Assembly: GCF_001275385.1 (NCBI RefSeq)
Contig: NZ_LGIW01000013.1
Span: forward strand, 1 to 64,000
Origin: Exiguobacterium sp. BMC-KP
Lineage (GTDB): Bacteria; Bacillota; Bacilli; Exiguobacteriales; Exiguobacteriaceae
Length of the DNA: 64,000 bases
Direction of reading: 5' to 3'
In this document: positions 55,178 to 63,371 of the stretch, piece after piece
Numbering within the stretch: the stretch's first letter is position 1
Layout: the number at the start of each line of letters is the position of its first letter
Program-made: the position numbers and the translations under genes
The notes under the pieces: generated by a model
Told to the model about the DNA's origin: nothing
What the model saw: only the letters and a program-made list of their open reading frames with translations
Database searches by the model: none

Positions 55178-57427
55178 ATGTTATTAGAGAAAACGAGTGG
55201 CTGGGCGACCTTTACGTCTGGTGAATGGGTAAACGCAATCGATGTCGCAAACTTCATCCGGCTCAATCGCACGGAATATACAGGAGATGATCACTTTTTA
55301 GTTGGTCCAACGCAAGCAACGGAACAACTCTGGCAACAAATTCTACAGCTGACGAATGAAGAACGACAACGTGGTGGAGTTTACGCCGTCGATGCCAAAA
55401 CACCTTCAACAATTCTATCGCACGATGCGGGTTACCTCGATCGATCACTTGAAAAAGTCGTCGGCTTGCAGACGGACGAACCGTTCAAACGTTCGATTCA
55501 TCCGAATGGCGGAATTCGCATGGTAAACGACGCTTTAGCTGCTTACGGATTTGAAGCAGATGAGACCGTGACGAAAGTTTTTAGTGAATACCGGAAGACA
55601 CATAACCAAGGCGTTTTCGATGCCTATACGCCAGAAATGCGCGCCGCACGTAAAGCTGGCATCATTACAGGACTACCAGACGCCTACGGACGCGGTCGAA
55701 TCATCGGCGACTATCGTCGCGTCGCTTTGTACGGTACAGCACGTTTGATTGAAGATCGCAAACGGGACTTGAAAGTGCGCGGCGGATTCCTCTCTGAATC
55801 AATGATTCGTGATCGCGAAGAGATGAATGAGCAATTACGTGCCCTGACGGAACTGACTGAACTCGGAACACGCTATGGTTTTGATCTCTCTCGTCCAGCG
55901 GAAACAGCACAAGAAGCGTTCCAGTGGGTCTACCTTGCTTATCTCGCTGCGATCAAGGAGCAAAATGGTGCCGCCATGTCACTCGGTCGGGTTTCGACGT
56001 TCTTCGACATCTATATCGAACGTGATCTTGCGACGGGTCGACTAACGGAAGAAACAGCACAAGAACTCGTCGATCATTTCGTTATGAAGCTTCGAATCGT
56101 CAAGTTCTTACGGACACCAGACTATAACGATCTCTTCTCGGGTGATCCGACGTGGGTTACGGAATCGATTGGTGGGATGAGCGAAGATGGTCGATCAAAC
56201 GTAACGAAAAGTTCATTCCGCTTCCTGCATACGCTCTCGACGCTTGGTCCGGCACCGGAACCGAACCTAACTGTTCTTTGGTCCACTCAGCTTCCACGTG
56301 GATTTAAGGAGTTTTGTGCGAAAATGTCGATCGTATCGAGCTCGATTCAATATGAGAACGATGATCTGATGTTACCAGTCTACGGTGACGATTATGGCAT
56401 CGCTTGTTGTGTCTCCGCGATGCGGATCGGTAAACAGATGCAATTCTTCGGTGCACGGGCGAACCTTGCGAAAGCATTACTCTATACGATCAATGGCGGA
56501 ATCGATGAGAAGCTCAAAATCCAAGTCGCCCCAGCAACACCATTGATGCTTGATGAAGTACTAGATTACGAAACCGTCATGGCGGCTTACGATCGTCAAC
56601 TCGATTGGTTAGCAGAACTATATGTCAACACTCTCAATGTCATTCACTACATGCACGATAAATATAGTTACGAACGGATTGAAATGGCCTTACATGACCC
56701 AGAAATTTTACGGACGATGGCATGTGGTATCGCTGGATTATCGGTCGTCGCTGATAGTCTATCTGCCATCCGTTACGCGACAGTCCGTCCGATCCGGGAT
56801 GCAGACGGTATTGCAGTTGATTTCAAGATTGAAGGCGAATTTCCGAAGTTCGGGAATAACGATGAACGGGTCGATCAAATGGCTGTCGATCTCGTGACAC
56901 TATTCATGGAAAAAATCCGTAAACATCCCACGTACCGGAGTGCACTCCCAACACAGTCTGTTCTGACGATCACTTCAAATGTCGTCTACGGTAAAAAGAC
57001 AGGGAATACACCAGATGGTCGTCGCGCTGGCGAACCATTCGCACCGGGGGCTAATCCGATGCATGGACGTGATACGCGTGGTGCTGTCGCTGCTCTGACA
57101 TCTGTCGGGAAACTACCTTATGAACATGCACTCGATGGTATCTCGTACACGTTCTCAATCGTTCCAAAAGCACTTGGTAAGGATGACGCAACACGTATTC
57201 GCAATACGGTCGGTTTACTTGACGGATATATGGGTGGTACAACTTCAAAAGGTCATCACTTGAATGTCAACGTCTTTGACCGTGAGACTTTACTCGATGC
57301 CATGGAGCATCCGGAGCAGTATCCACAATTGACGATTCGAGTATCCGGCTATGCCGTCAACTTCATTAAATTGACGCGTGAACAACAAATTGATGTCATC
57401 AATCGAACATTCCACGGTTCTCTCTAA
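55178..57427 (+). CDS. pflB: Formate acetyltransferase (pyruvate formate-lyase) PflB
   Basis: A glycyl-radical enzyme that splits pyruvate and CoA into acetyl-CoA and formate without oxygen. The 749-residue protein has the twin catalytic cysteines near 410-411 (GIACCVSAM) and the radical Gly near 724 ([10 protein letters not shown]). The ATG at 55178 is eight bases after AAAGGAG; a GTG three codons earlier lies in that spacer. Followed by its activase. The organism can therefore do mixed-acid fermentation. Confidence 0.96.
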   Translation: MLLEKTSGWATFTSGEWVNAIDVANFIRLNRTEYTGDDHFLVGPTQATEQLWQQILQLTNEERQRGGVYAVDAKTPSTILSHDAGYLDRSLEKVVGLQTDEPFKRSIHPNGGIRMVNDALAAYGFEADETVTKVFSEYRKTHNQGVFDAYTPEMRAARKAGIITGLPDAYGRGRIIGDYRRVALYGTARLIEDRKRDLKVRGGFLSESMIRDREEMNEQLRALTELTELGTRYGFDLSRPAETAQEAFQWVYLAYLAAIKEQNGAAMSLGRVSTFFDIYIERDLATGRLTEETAQELVDHFVMKLRIVKFLRTPDYNDLFSGDPTWVTESIGGMSEDGRSNVTKSSFRFLHTLSTLGPAPEPNLTVLWSTQLPRGFKEFCAKMSIVSSSIQYENDDLMLPVYGDDYGIACCVSAMRIGKQMQFFGARANLAKALLYTINGGIDEKLKIQVAPATPLMLDEVLDYETVMAAYDRQLDWLAELYVNTLNVIHYMHDKYSYERIEMALHDPEILRTMACGIAGLSVVADSLSAIRYATVRPIRDADGIAVDFKIEGEFPKFGNNDERVDQMAVDLVTLFMEKIRKHPTYRSALPTQSVLTITSNVVYGKKTGNTPDGRRAGEPFAPGANPMHGRDTRGAVAALTSVGKLPYEHALDGISYTFSIVPKALGKDDATRIRNTVGLLDGYMGGTTSKGHHLNVNVFDRETLLDAMEHPEQYPQLTIRVSGYAVNFIKLTREQQIDVINRTFHGSL

Positions 57428-57458
57428 ATAGTTTAGTATGTGAAAGGAAGTGAGCAGG

Positions 57459-58178
57459 ATGACGCAAGGGATGATTCACTCTGTTGAATCATGTGGAACG
57501 GTCGATGGTCCAGGCATTCGATTCATCGTCTTTACGCAAGGGTGTCCACTACGATGTCAATATTGTCATAACGTCGATACCTGGGAATTTGGTTGCGGAC
57601 GTCGTGTTTCAGCAGACGAAGTCATAAAAGAAGCGATCAGCTATCGCTCCTTCTTCGAGGCAACAGGTGGCGGAATCACCTTCTCTGGAGGTGAACCACT
57701 CGCTCAGCCAGAATTCCTGGAGGCTGCTTTAACAGAAGCGAAACGAAATGGATTGCATACTGTCATCGATACCGCAGGATCAGTGATTCCGAAAAACATC
57801 GATGCGATTCTCGATGCGACGGATTTAGTTCTACTTGATGTCAAACATATCGACGATGCCGCTTGTCGTGTCTTGACCGGACGGAGTAACGCTAATACAC
57901 TCGCCTTCGCAAAACGCCTAGCTGAGCGAAACATCCCCGTCTGGATTCGCCACGTTCTTGTCCCAGGCATTACGATGTCTGAACGTTTCCTGCGTCAGAC
58001 CGGTGAGTTCATCCGAACGCTCGGAAATGTCGAGCGTGTCGAAGTACTTCCATATCATCAGCTTGGAGTCTATAAGTGGGAAAACCTCGGTCTTGCTTAT
58101 CCGTTGACGGACCTTCTTCCTCCTTCGCCAGAAGAAGCAGATGCTGCACAAACGCTTCTTGAATCATACTTGTGTTAA
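57459..58178 (+). CDS. pflA: Pyruvate formate-lyase-activating enzyme PflA
   Basis: A radical SAM enzyme that makes the glycyl radical on PflB. The 239-residue protein has the CPLRCQYCHN cluster motif, FSGGEPLAQPEF, and the conserved DVKHIDD and PYHQLGVYKW near the end. The ATG follows AAAGGAAG at eight bases. It is 31 bp after pflB. The promoter of the next gene begins in its last codons. Confidence 0.95.
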   Translation: MTQGMIHSVESCGTVDGPGIRFIVFTQGCPLRCQYCHNVDTWEFGCGRRVSADEVIKEAISYRSFFEATGGGITFSGGEPLAQPEFLEAALTEAKRNGLHTVIDTAGSVIPKNIDAILDATDLVLLDVKHIDDAACRVLTGRSNANTLAFAKRLAERNIPVWIRHVLVPGITMSERFLRQTGEFIRTLGNVERVEVLPYHQLGVYKWENLGLAYPLTDLLPPSPEEADAAQTLLESYLC

Positions 58179-58198
58179 CTTTTCCATTTTGTTACAAT
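58170..58198 (+). promoter_or_regulatory. Promoter for the vmlR-like leader
   Basis: TTGTGT (58170-58175), 17 bp and an extended -10 TGTTACAAT (TACAAT at 58193-58198). The -35 overlaps the pflA stop codon. Confidence 0.65.
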
Positions 58199-58235
58199 GA
58201 CGTCATAGATTATGAACAGGAGGTACAACACCGAA

Positions 58236-58265
58236 ATGAAGCAATCACTCGTACACGTCGCTTGA
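58236..58265 (+). CDS. Leader peptide of the vmlR-like gene (9 residues)
   Basis: A nine-codon ORF encoding MKQSLVHVA, with AGGAGGT eleven bases before the ATG. It lies about 30 bases after the predicted start of transcription and 180 bases before the ABC-F gene, with a terminator between. Leaders of this length control many macrolide, lincosamide and pleuromutilin resistance genes. The stop overlaps an ATG that opens a second, 54-codon frame through the terminator. Confidence 0.7.
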   Translation: MKQSLVHVA

Positions 58266-58330
58266 TGAATGAAATCATCTCTTTCGCAATGCAGTTGCGG
58301 ATGTCTGACGCTACGAGTCTGCTCTTTTTC

Positions 58331-58407
58331 GGTGTGACCGGTCATTGGTCATCGCCTTCTTTGAGTTACTCCTGCACACCATCCGCGCGCTTCGGATGGT
58401 GTGTTTT
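58331..58407 (+). promoter_or_regulatory. Transcription attenuator of the vmlR-like gene
   Basis: ACACCATCCG pairs with CGGATGGTGT (58375-58403, 11 bp with the outer C-G) followed by TTTTC, an intrinsic terminator. Upstream, GGTGTG (58331-58336) can pair with CACACC, the left arm of the terminator, so forming an antiterminator; GGTG.GACC/GGTC..CGCC is a competing hairpin. With the leader peptide this is a plausible ribosome-mediated attenuator, as known for B. subtilis vmlR. Confidence 0.75.
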
Positions 58408-58449
58408 CATTTCATCTTACTGGAAATGAAACCTAAAGGAGCTGCTTTT

Positions 58450-60150
58450 ATGCCTACTGAAACACTTACGATTCAACACCTATCGATGGATTACGACGAA
58501 CGACGCCTTTTCTCGGACGTCTCCTTTCATATTCATGCTGGCGAACACGTCGCTTTGATTGGTCCGAACGGCATCGGAAAAACGACATTGTTACACTTAA
58601 TCGCTGACCAACTTCAGCCGACTGACGGTTCGATCAAGCGTCATTTCAAAAAACTCGGTCTACTATCACAACACTTCGTAGCGGGCAATCACACCGTTCT
58701 CGATGTCGTCGAACGAGCAGATTTAGTCCGTTATCAACTTCGCGCTGACGCCATGAACGGTGACTTGACGGTCTATCAACAAGCACTTGATCTGGACGCC
58801 TTCTCGCTTGAAGCAGATGCGACGCGCGTCTTAAAAGAAGTGAAACTAGATGAAGTACTCTGGAGACACGAAGCATCCAGTTTAAGCGGTGGTGAACAGA
58901 CACGCCTTCAACTTGCCTGTCTACTTCTGTTGCGACCTGATTTCATCATTCTCGATGAACCGACGAATCACCTGGATCAAGAGACACTCGATTGGCTCAC
59001 CGAATGGGTCAACACGTCACGGGTCTCGATTCTCTATGTCTCACACGAACGATTTTTCATCGATGCGACGGCAGATGCCGTCATTGAACTATCCGAATCA
59101 GGAGCAACGCGGTATAACGGAAACTACCAGTTCTATAAAGAACAAAAGGAACATCAAGCCTTGTCACAGCAACGAGCGTATGAAAAACAAGAACGCACAC
59201 GCAAAGAACTAACCCGCATGATCCAAGGCTATCGGCAGTGGCATCAAAAAGCTTCGGATCAAGCTAGTGAACGCGATCCATATGCGAAAAAGAAAGCCGC
59301 TAAACACGCAACAAAGGTCAAAGCAAAAGAACAACAGCTTGAACGTCTGTTAGAGGACCGTGTCAAAAAAACCGAGGTCGCACCGACTGTTCACGTAGCA
59401 TTCGAACATGAAGCGATTCATGCGAAGCGACTCGTTTCGTTCGAACACGTCACATTTAGGCATGGGACGAAAACCATTCTAAACGACATCTCATTTTCGA
59501 TCGATCGCAGTGACCGGATTGCCGTTACTGGACCGAATGGAAGCGGAAAAACGACCTTACTTCGTCTCATTGAAGGAGAATATATACCGAATCAAGGGAG
59601 AGTGCTACGCCATCCTCGATTAAAAACCGGCTATTTTTCACAAGCCCTTTCCCACTTACCGACGTCAGGTACTTTGTTAGATGCATTACTCGAATTCGGA
59701 ACAATGAGTGAAACGGATGCCCGGACGTTGCTTGCCTGTTTTTTATTCCGGCGCGATGATGTTTATCGGTCGATTACTGACGCCAGCATGGGTGAAAAAT
59801 GCCGAATTGCTTTCTTACGCCTTTATTTTTCTGGTGCGCATCTGCTTATTCTAGATGAACCGACTAACTATTTGGATCTCGCAACACGTGAACAAATTGA
59901 AGCCGCACTTGATGTCTTCCCGGGCGAACTCCTCTTCGTCTCTCACGATCGCTATTTTACCGATCGTCTATCGAATCGGACATTTGATTTAACGGCTGGA
60001 TTCGAAGATCATCCAGTTGGAACTGCTACCGTACGAAACGCGCGCCACAGTGACCTTGAAGCAATTCAATCCGATTTAACCCGGCTCGATGCTTTAACGG
60101 GGATCGTACCGTTTAATACGGCATCCAATGAATCTCCAGAAAAAGAATAA
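58450..60150 (+). CDS. vmlR: Antibiotic-resistance ABC-F protein, VmlR/Vga-like
   Basis: A 566-residue ribosome-protection ABC-F ATPase without membrane spans. ATPase 1: GPNGIGKTT, LSGGEQTRLQ, ILDEPTNHLD. Linker (residues about 215-310) is helical and basic (YAKKKAAKHATKVKAKEQQ), its tip reaching the peptidyl-transferase centre. ATPase 2: GPNGSGKTT, SMGEKCRIAF, LILDEPTNYLD. The SMGEKCRIAFLRLYFSGA block is typical of the Vga/VmlR/Lsa group, which protects against lincosamides, streptogramin A and pleuromutilins. AAAGGAG is eight bases before the ATG. Which drugs it affects is not readable. Confidence 0.85.
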   Translation: MPTETLTIQHLSMDYDERRLFSDVSFHIHAGEHVALIGPNGIGKTTLLHLIADQLQPTDGSIKRHFKKLGLLSQHFVAGNHTVLDVVERADLVRYQLRADAMNGDLTVYQQALDLDAFSLEADATRVLKEVKLDEVLWRHEASSLSGGEQTRLQLACLLLLRPDFIILDEPTNHLDQETLDWLTEWVNTSRVSILYVSHERFFIDATADAVIELSESGATRYNGNYQFYKEQKEHQALSQQRAYEKQERTRKELTRMIQGYRQWHQKASDQASERDPYAKKKAAKHATKVKAKEQQLERLLEDRVKKTEVAPTVHVAFEHEAIHAKRLVSFEHVTFRHGTKTILNDISFSIDRSDRIAVTGPNGSGKTTLLRLIEGEYIPNQGRVLRHPRLKTGYFSQALSHLPTSGTLLDALLEFGTMSETDARTLLACFLFRRDDVYRSITDASMGEKCRIAFLRLYFSGAHLLILDEPTNYLDLATREQIEAALDVFPGELLFVSHDRYFTDRLSNRTFDLTAGFEDHPVGTATVRNARHSDLEAIQSDLTRLDALTGIVPFNTASNESPEKE

Positions 60151-60154
60151 TGCG

Positions 60155-60212
60155 AAAAAGCATCTGCACTGAGAAAGAGACGTACTCTTTCTTCGTTGCA
60201 GATGCTTTTCGT
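60155..60212. terminator. Bidirectional terminator between the ABC-F and rsgA genes
   Basis: AAAAGCATCTGCA pairs with TGCAGATGCTTTT, with a second stem GAGAAAGAG/CTCTTTCTTC inside the loop. Confidence 0.82.
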
Positions 60213-60224
60213 ATGTCGTTCGTA

Positions 60225-61274
60225 TTATCGCTTTTGATACTTCACTTTCGTATGCGCTTGTGCTTGTTTGTGGATTTTTTTCCACTTGTCTTTCTCCGCT
60301 GCCTGTAACGCAGCGTTTTGCTTACGTTCCGCATAAGCGATTTCTCGTTTTAGCTTTACGAAGCTATTCCAGCGCTCGGTGGATAACATTCCATCCTGTA
60401 AAGCAGTTCGTACGGCACATCCTGGTTCCTTGTCATGTTCACAGTTTCGGAAACGACAGTTCTCAGCAAGTTCTTCAATATCGGAAAAGGTCGACGATAA
60501 ACCGTCACTTCCATCCCACAAGGCTAATTCCCGCATCCCTGGTGTATCGACGAGCAATAGACCATTCGCAAGTCGTTTCAGTTCGCGATGCGTCGTCGTG
60601 TGACGTCCCCGTTCATCGTCTTCCCGTACGCCCCCTGTTTCCATTAACTGTTCTCCAGCTAAAGCATTGACAAGCGTCGATTTCCCGACACCAGACGATC
60701 CAACTAACACGATCGTCTGCTTGATTTGTAACTGTTCACGCAACGCTTCTAATCCGTCACCGCTCAAAGAATCAACGGCAAGGATTGATGTTCCGAACGC
60801 GACTGCTTCGACAGCCTGTAGTTCCATTTCGATCGACGCCATCAAACTCTTTTTCGTCAGGACGATAACAGGTGTCACCCCTGCATCCCAAGCAACTGTT
60901 AAATAACGTTCCAGTCGACGGACGTTGAAGTCATGTCCAAAAGCCATGACAAGCAAGGCGACATCGACATTCGCGCAGATGATTTGTTCCTCGGTTTCTG
61001 TGCCCGCTACTTTTCGCGAAAATTGAGACGATCGAGGTAAAACACGCTCAATCCGTCCCTTCCCCGGTTCTCGCTCTGTTTGAATGATCCAGTCTCCAAC
61101 TGCCGGCAATTCTGCCTTTGTCGAAGACTGGAAACGCAGTTTACCAGACAGTTCGCTGAGCGACTCTCCTGATTCGGTTACGACCTGATAATGTGTTTGA
61201 TAGACAGCTATGATCCGTCCTAATCGTTCTGTTCCTGTCGTTTCGTAGACAGGTGGTGTACCCCATTCGTTCAA
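60225..61274 (-). CDS. rsgA: RsgA-type ribosome-associated GTPase
   Basis: A 349-residue circularly permuted GTPase: OB fold (about 20-80), GTPase with order G4-G5-G1-G2-G3 and a zinc tail. G1 is GSSGVGKST, G3 DTPGM, and the zinc site CRFRNCEHDKEPGC. G4 is TKKS where RsgA usually has NKxD or TKxD; the Asp that reads guanine is missing. RsgA helps the small ribosomal subunit mature. The gene lies apart from the usual rsgA locus and has a leader peptide, so it may be a second, stress-linked paralogue. TTG start with GGAGG seven bases upstream. Confidence 0.85.
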   Translation of the reverse strand: MNEWGTPPVYETTGTERLGRIIAVYQTHYQVVTESGESLSELSGKLRFQSSTKAELPAVGDWIIQTEREPGKGRIERVLPRSSQFSRKVAGTETEEQIICANVDVALLVMAFGHDFNVRRLERYLTVAWDAGVTPVIVLTKKSLMASIEMELQAVEAVAFGTSILAVDSLSGDGLEALREQLQIKQTIVLVGSSGVGKSTLVNALAGEQLMETGGVREDDERGRHTTTHRELKRLANGLLLVDTPGMRELALWDGSDGLSSTFSDIEELAENCRFRNCEHDKEPGCAVRTALQDGMLSTERWNSFVKLKREIAYAERKQNAALQAAEKDKWKKIHKQAQAHTKVKYQKR

Positions 61275-61276
61275 AT

Positions 61277-61322
61277 GGTTTCCTCCTCTGATTTAAGGGA
61301 GGGAAACCCCTCCCTGGTTTCC
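61277..61322 (-). promoter_or_regulatory. Translational attenuator hiding the rsgA ribosome binding site
   Basis: Read on the minus strand one segment can pair in three ways. GGAAACC (61316-61322) with GGTTTCC (61302-61308). AGGGAGGG with CCCTCCCT around GTTT (61296-61315). GGTTTCCCTCC (61298-61308) with GGAGGAAACC (61277-61286), ten pairs and one bulge, which buries the rsgA Shine-Dalgarno. The first two free it. All three lie in or just after the leader ORF, so the position of a ribosome decides. This is the ermC/cat design. Confidence 0.75.
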
Positions 61323-61361
61323 GACACATGTTACTTTTTTAGCGTTGATAGTTGCACTCAT
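61293..61361 (-). CDS. Leader peptide of rsgA (22 residues)
   Basis: A 22-codon ORF with GAGAGGAG eight bases before its ATG. It begins MSATINAKKVTCVGNQ and ends with GGVSLP. The last ten codons are the arms of the hairpins that control rsgA. It ends 18 bases before the rsgA TTG. Nothing is known to me of this peptide; the Gly-Asn-Gln-Gly-Gly run is where a stall might act, but this is a guess. Confidence 0.72.
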   Translation of the reverse strand: MSATINAKKVTCVGNQGGVSLP

Positions 61362-61398
61362 CAACATCACTCCTCTCAATTCGATTCCTTTCTAGAAT

Positions 61399-61407
61399 AT
61401 CATATCA
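61399..61407 (-). promoter_or_regulatory. Extended -10 promoter for the rsgA leader
   Basis: On the minus strand TGATATGAT is an extended -10 (TGN plus TATGAT), about 38 bp before the leader ATG. No convincing -35 is seen. Confidence 0.45.
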
Positions 61408-61547
61408 AGCGTTCATTCTGATAGCGCTTCCCTCAAAGTCAGACCTTCTCTCCGCCTTAAGTCCGAGAGCAAATACGGTCCAAAGAGCGTCGTGTGAATC
61501 AAGGGACTCCCGTATCATAAAGGTATTAACACAAGGGAGGCTTCCTC

Positions 61548-61925
61548 ATGAAGCAATCGAAAGGAAAACAAGTGCTGATGATTCTTGCGGGACTGGCATT
61601 ACTCGCCGTTGTCATCGGAACATTACCTCACATGATCGGACTCGGTTTAGGAGCGTTGCTCGCATTCTATTCCATCAGTAAGTTCATGCAGTCAAAAAAT
61701 TGGCCAGCTAAACTTGGCTTCGGATTCATCGCAGCCATCGGGATCGGTCTTGCCCTCTCGAACATCTGGGCTGTCATCGGAATCGTCGCGGCAATCGCAT
61801 TGTACGTCGGTTACATGCGTATGAAATTACAGCGCGTCGACGTTCAAAACTTATTTGCCCGCCGCCGTACATCAACGACGCACTTTGAAACCGATTGGAA
61901 AGACCTAGACGAAAAACGATTTTAA
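61548..61925 (+). CDS. liaI: LiaI-like membrane protein
   Basis: A 125-residue membrane protein with about four spans (VLMILAGLALLAVVIGTLPH; GLGLGALLAFYSISKFM; LGFGFIAAIGIGLAL; IWAVIGIVAAIALYVGYM) and a short charged tail. It resembles LiaI of B. subtilis in size and in lying directly before a PspA-family gene. LiaI anchors LiaH to the membrane under cell-wall stress. AAGGGAGG precedes the ATG. Confidence 0.78.
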   Translation: MKQSKGKQVLMILAGLALLAVVIGTLPHMIGLGLGALLAFYSISKFMQSKNWPAKLGFGFIAAIGIGLALSNIWAVIGIVAAIALYVGYMRMKLQRVDVQNLFARRRTSTTHFETDWKDLDEKRF

Positions 61926-61974
61926 TCAAAAGCATGACCCTATACCATTTGCCACTTCCAAGGAGGAATTTTTC

Positions 61975-62592
61975 ATGAAGAACGTATTTGATCAACTCAA
62001 TGATTTTGCGACACAGATGATGACAGAAGTCAAAAAAGCAGCCGAACAGGGCGAAGTACCTGCTAAAAAACTGGTTCGTCATATTCGCTCAACCGAAGCT
62101 GATTTAAAAGAGATCGATCGACTCCTCGAGCGTCAACGGACGTTATTACAAGAGTTGACACAGAAACAAGAAGAAGCGAAGGATTTAGCCGACAAACGTT
62201 TCAAGCAAGTGGAAATCGCAAACGAAGCCGGTGAACAACAACTGGCTGAACGTGCAGCCATCGAATCGAAACATTATGGTGAGCAATACCGGTTCTTCGA
62301 AGAACTTGTCGCTGAGACGAAACGCGAGTTGAACGAGCTAGAACGCGAAGCGCTCGAGTTGAAATTAAAGCTAGAAGATTTACAAAATAAACGGTACGAA
62401 TGGATGATGCGTGAAAACGTCTCGAACTTAAAAAACAAGATGAACCAGGTGCTAGATCGTGAACCAAATGCTACTATAAAGGAAGAAGCACATCCGTTCA
62501 CAGCGGAAGAACCAGAAGCAAAACAACCTGTCGTCGATGAAGATGATATCGATGCGCGTATCGCTGAGCTCGAGCGCCGCATTCACCAATAA
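61975..62592 (+). CDS. liaH: LiaH-like PspA/IM30 phage-shock protein
   Basis: A 205-residue coiled-coil protein of the PspA/IM30/ESCRT-III family (EADLKEIDRLLERQRTLLQE; YRFFEELVAETKRELNELE). Oligomers of LiaH coat the inner membrane when cell-wall antibiotics hit. The N-terminal amphipathic part is short, as in LiaH. The tail (VDEDDIDARIAELERRI) is separate and acidic. AAGGAGG precedes the ATG. It follows liaI by 49 bp. Confidence 0.88.
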   Translation: MKNVFDQLNDFATQMMTEVKKAAEQGEVPAKKLVRHIRSTEADLKEIDRLLERQRTLLQELTQKQEEAKDLADKRFKQVEIANEAGEQQLAERAAIESKHYGEQYRFFEELVAETKRELNELEREALELKLKLEDLQNKRYEWMMRENVSNLKNKMNQVLDREPNATIKEEAHPFTAEEPEAKQPVVDEDDIDARIAELERRIHQ

Positions 62593-62651
62593 GCAGTCAA
62601 TGGCGAAGGAGGCGTATGCCTCCCTTTGTCATGTTAGAAAGGAGATTGATC

Positions 62652-63371
62652 GTGCGACGATTAAGTACGAAACAACTGGTCGGTTACGTATCGATCCTGT
62701 TCGCCCTCGGTCTGTTCTACGACCTATTATCCGGTGCAGGAAACGTATTATTTGGTGTCTTATTTCCTTTCCTGCTGTATTACGTCGGAATCCATTTCCG
62801 GCGCCGTAATCATGAAAAATTAGCGATTCTATTCTACATCGTCGGTACGATCATTCTTGCTGGCGTTGTTCTCAGTTCGGCTGCCATCGGTTTTGTCATT
62901 GCCGGGATTTTGCTCTATCTTGGGATCATTCTCGTGACACGGCATTCCGTCCGCGAATTTTTATTTTCACGGATTGCACCGCATCAATATGAAGAGGAAG
63001 GCATCAAGATTCAGCCCGCTTATTCCTTCTCGACCCAAGCCGATGCACCGTACGTCTTACAGGATTTAAGTGAACAGTTCATCGTCAAGGATTTAGAAAT
63101 TGATTTGACGCACGCTTATGTCCCGGAAGGTGAGACTTTGATTGTCGTTAGTGGCGTCGTCGGGGACGTCCGAATTCTGTTACCGTCCGGATACGACTAT
63201 ACGCTCGATACGTCAATCGGCTTCGGAAGTGTCAAGACGGACATCCGCCGGATCCCGACCTTCTTTAATCGACGTATTCAATTTCGAGCACCTGAATACA
63301 GTGAGGCAACGCGTAAAGTGCGTATTCATGTCATGCTCGGCATTGGCAATGTGGAGGTGTCTTCGATATGA
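62652..63371 (+). CDS. liaF: LiaF-like negative regulator
   Basis: A 239-residue membrane protein: several spans in the first 110 residues and a C-terminal cytoplasmic or surface domain with the DUF2154 pattern (DLEIDLTHAYVPEGETLIVVSGVVGDVRI begins DLEIDLTHAYVPEGETLIVV; GYDYTLDTSIGFGSVKTD). LiaF keeps LiaS in the off state. I take the GTG at 62652, which has AAAGGAG seven bases upstream, over an ATG twelve codons earlier. It overlaps liaS. B. subtilis has liaG between liaH and liaF; it is absent here. Confidence 0.87.
   Translation: MRRLSTKQLVGYVSILFALGLFYDLLSGAGNVLFGVLFPFLLYYVGIHFRRRNHEKLAILFYIVGTIILAGVVLSSAAIGFVIAGILLYLGIILVTRHSVREFLFSRIAPHQYEEEGIKIQPAYSFSTQADAPYVLQDLSEQFIVKDLEIDLTHAYVPEGETLIVVSGVVGDVRILLPSGYDYTLDTSIGFGSVKTDIRRIPTFFNRRIQFRAPEYSEATRKVRIHVMLGIGNVEVSSI

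Noticed and set aside
58265-58429. 54-codon ORF overlapping the stop of the nine-codon leader
   Set aside because: It spans the attenuator terminator and shows no family; its ATG lacks its own ribosome site. It could be translated by coupling, but the peptide looks accidental.
61440-61540. LiaR binding site before liaI
   Set aside because: Some inverted-repeat-like pieces exist (AGTCCG...CGGTC), but none matched a LiaR site closely enough to report.
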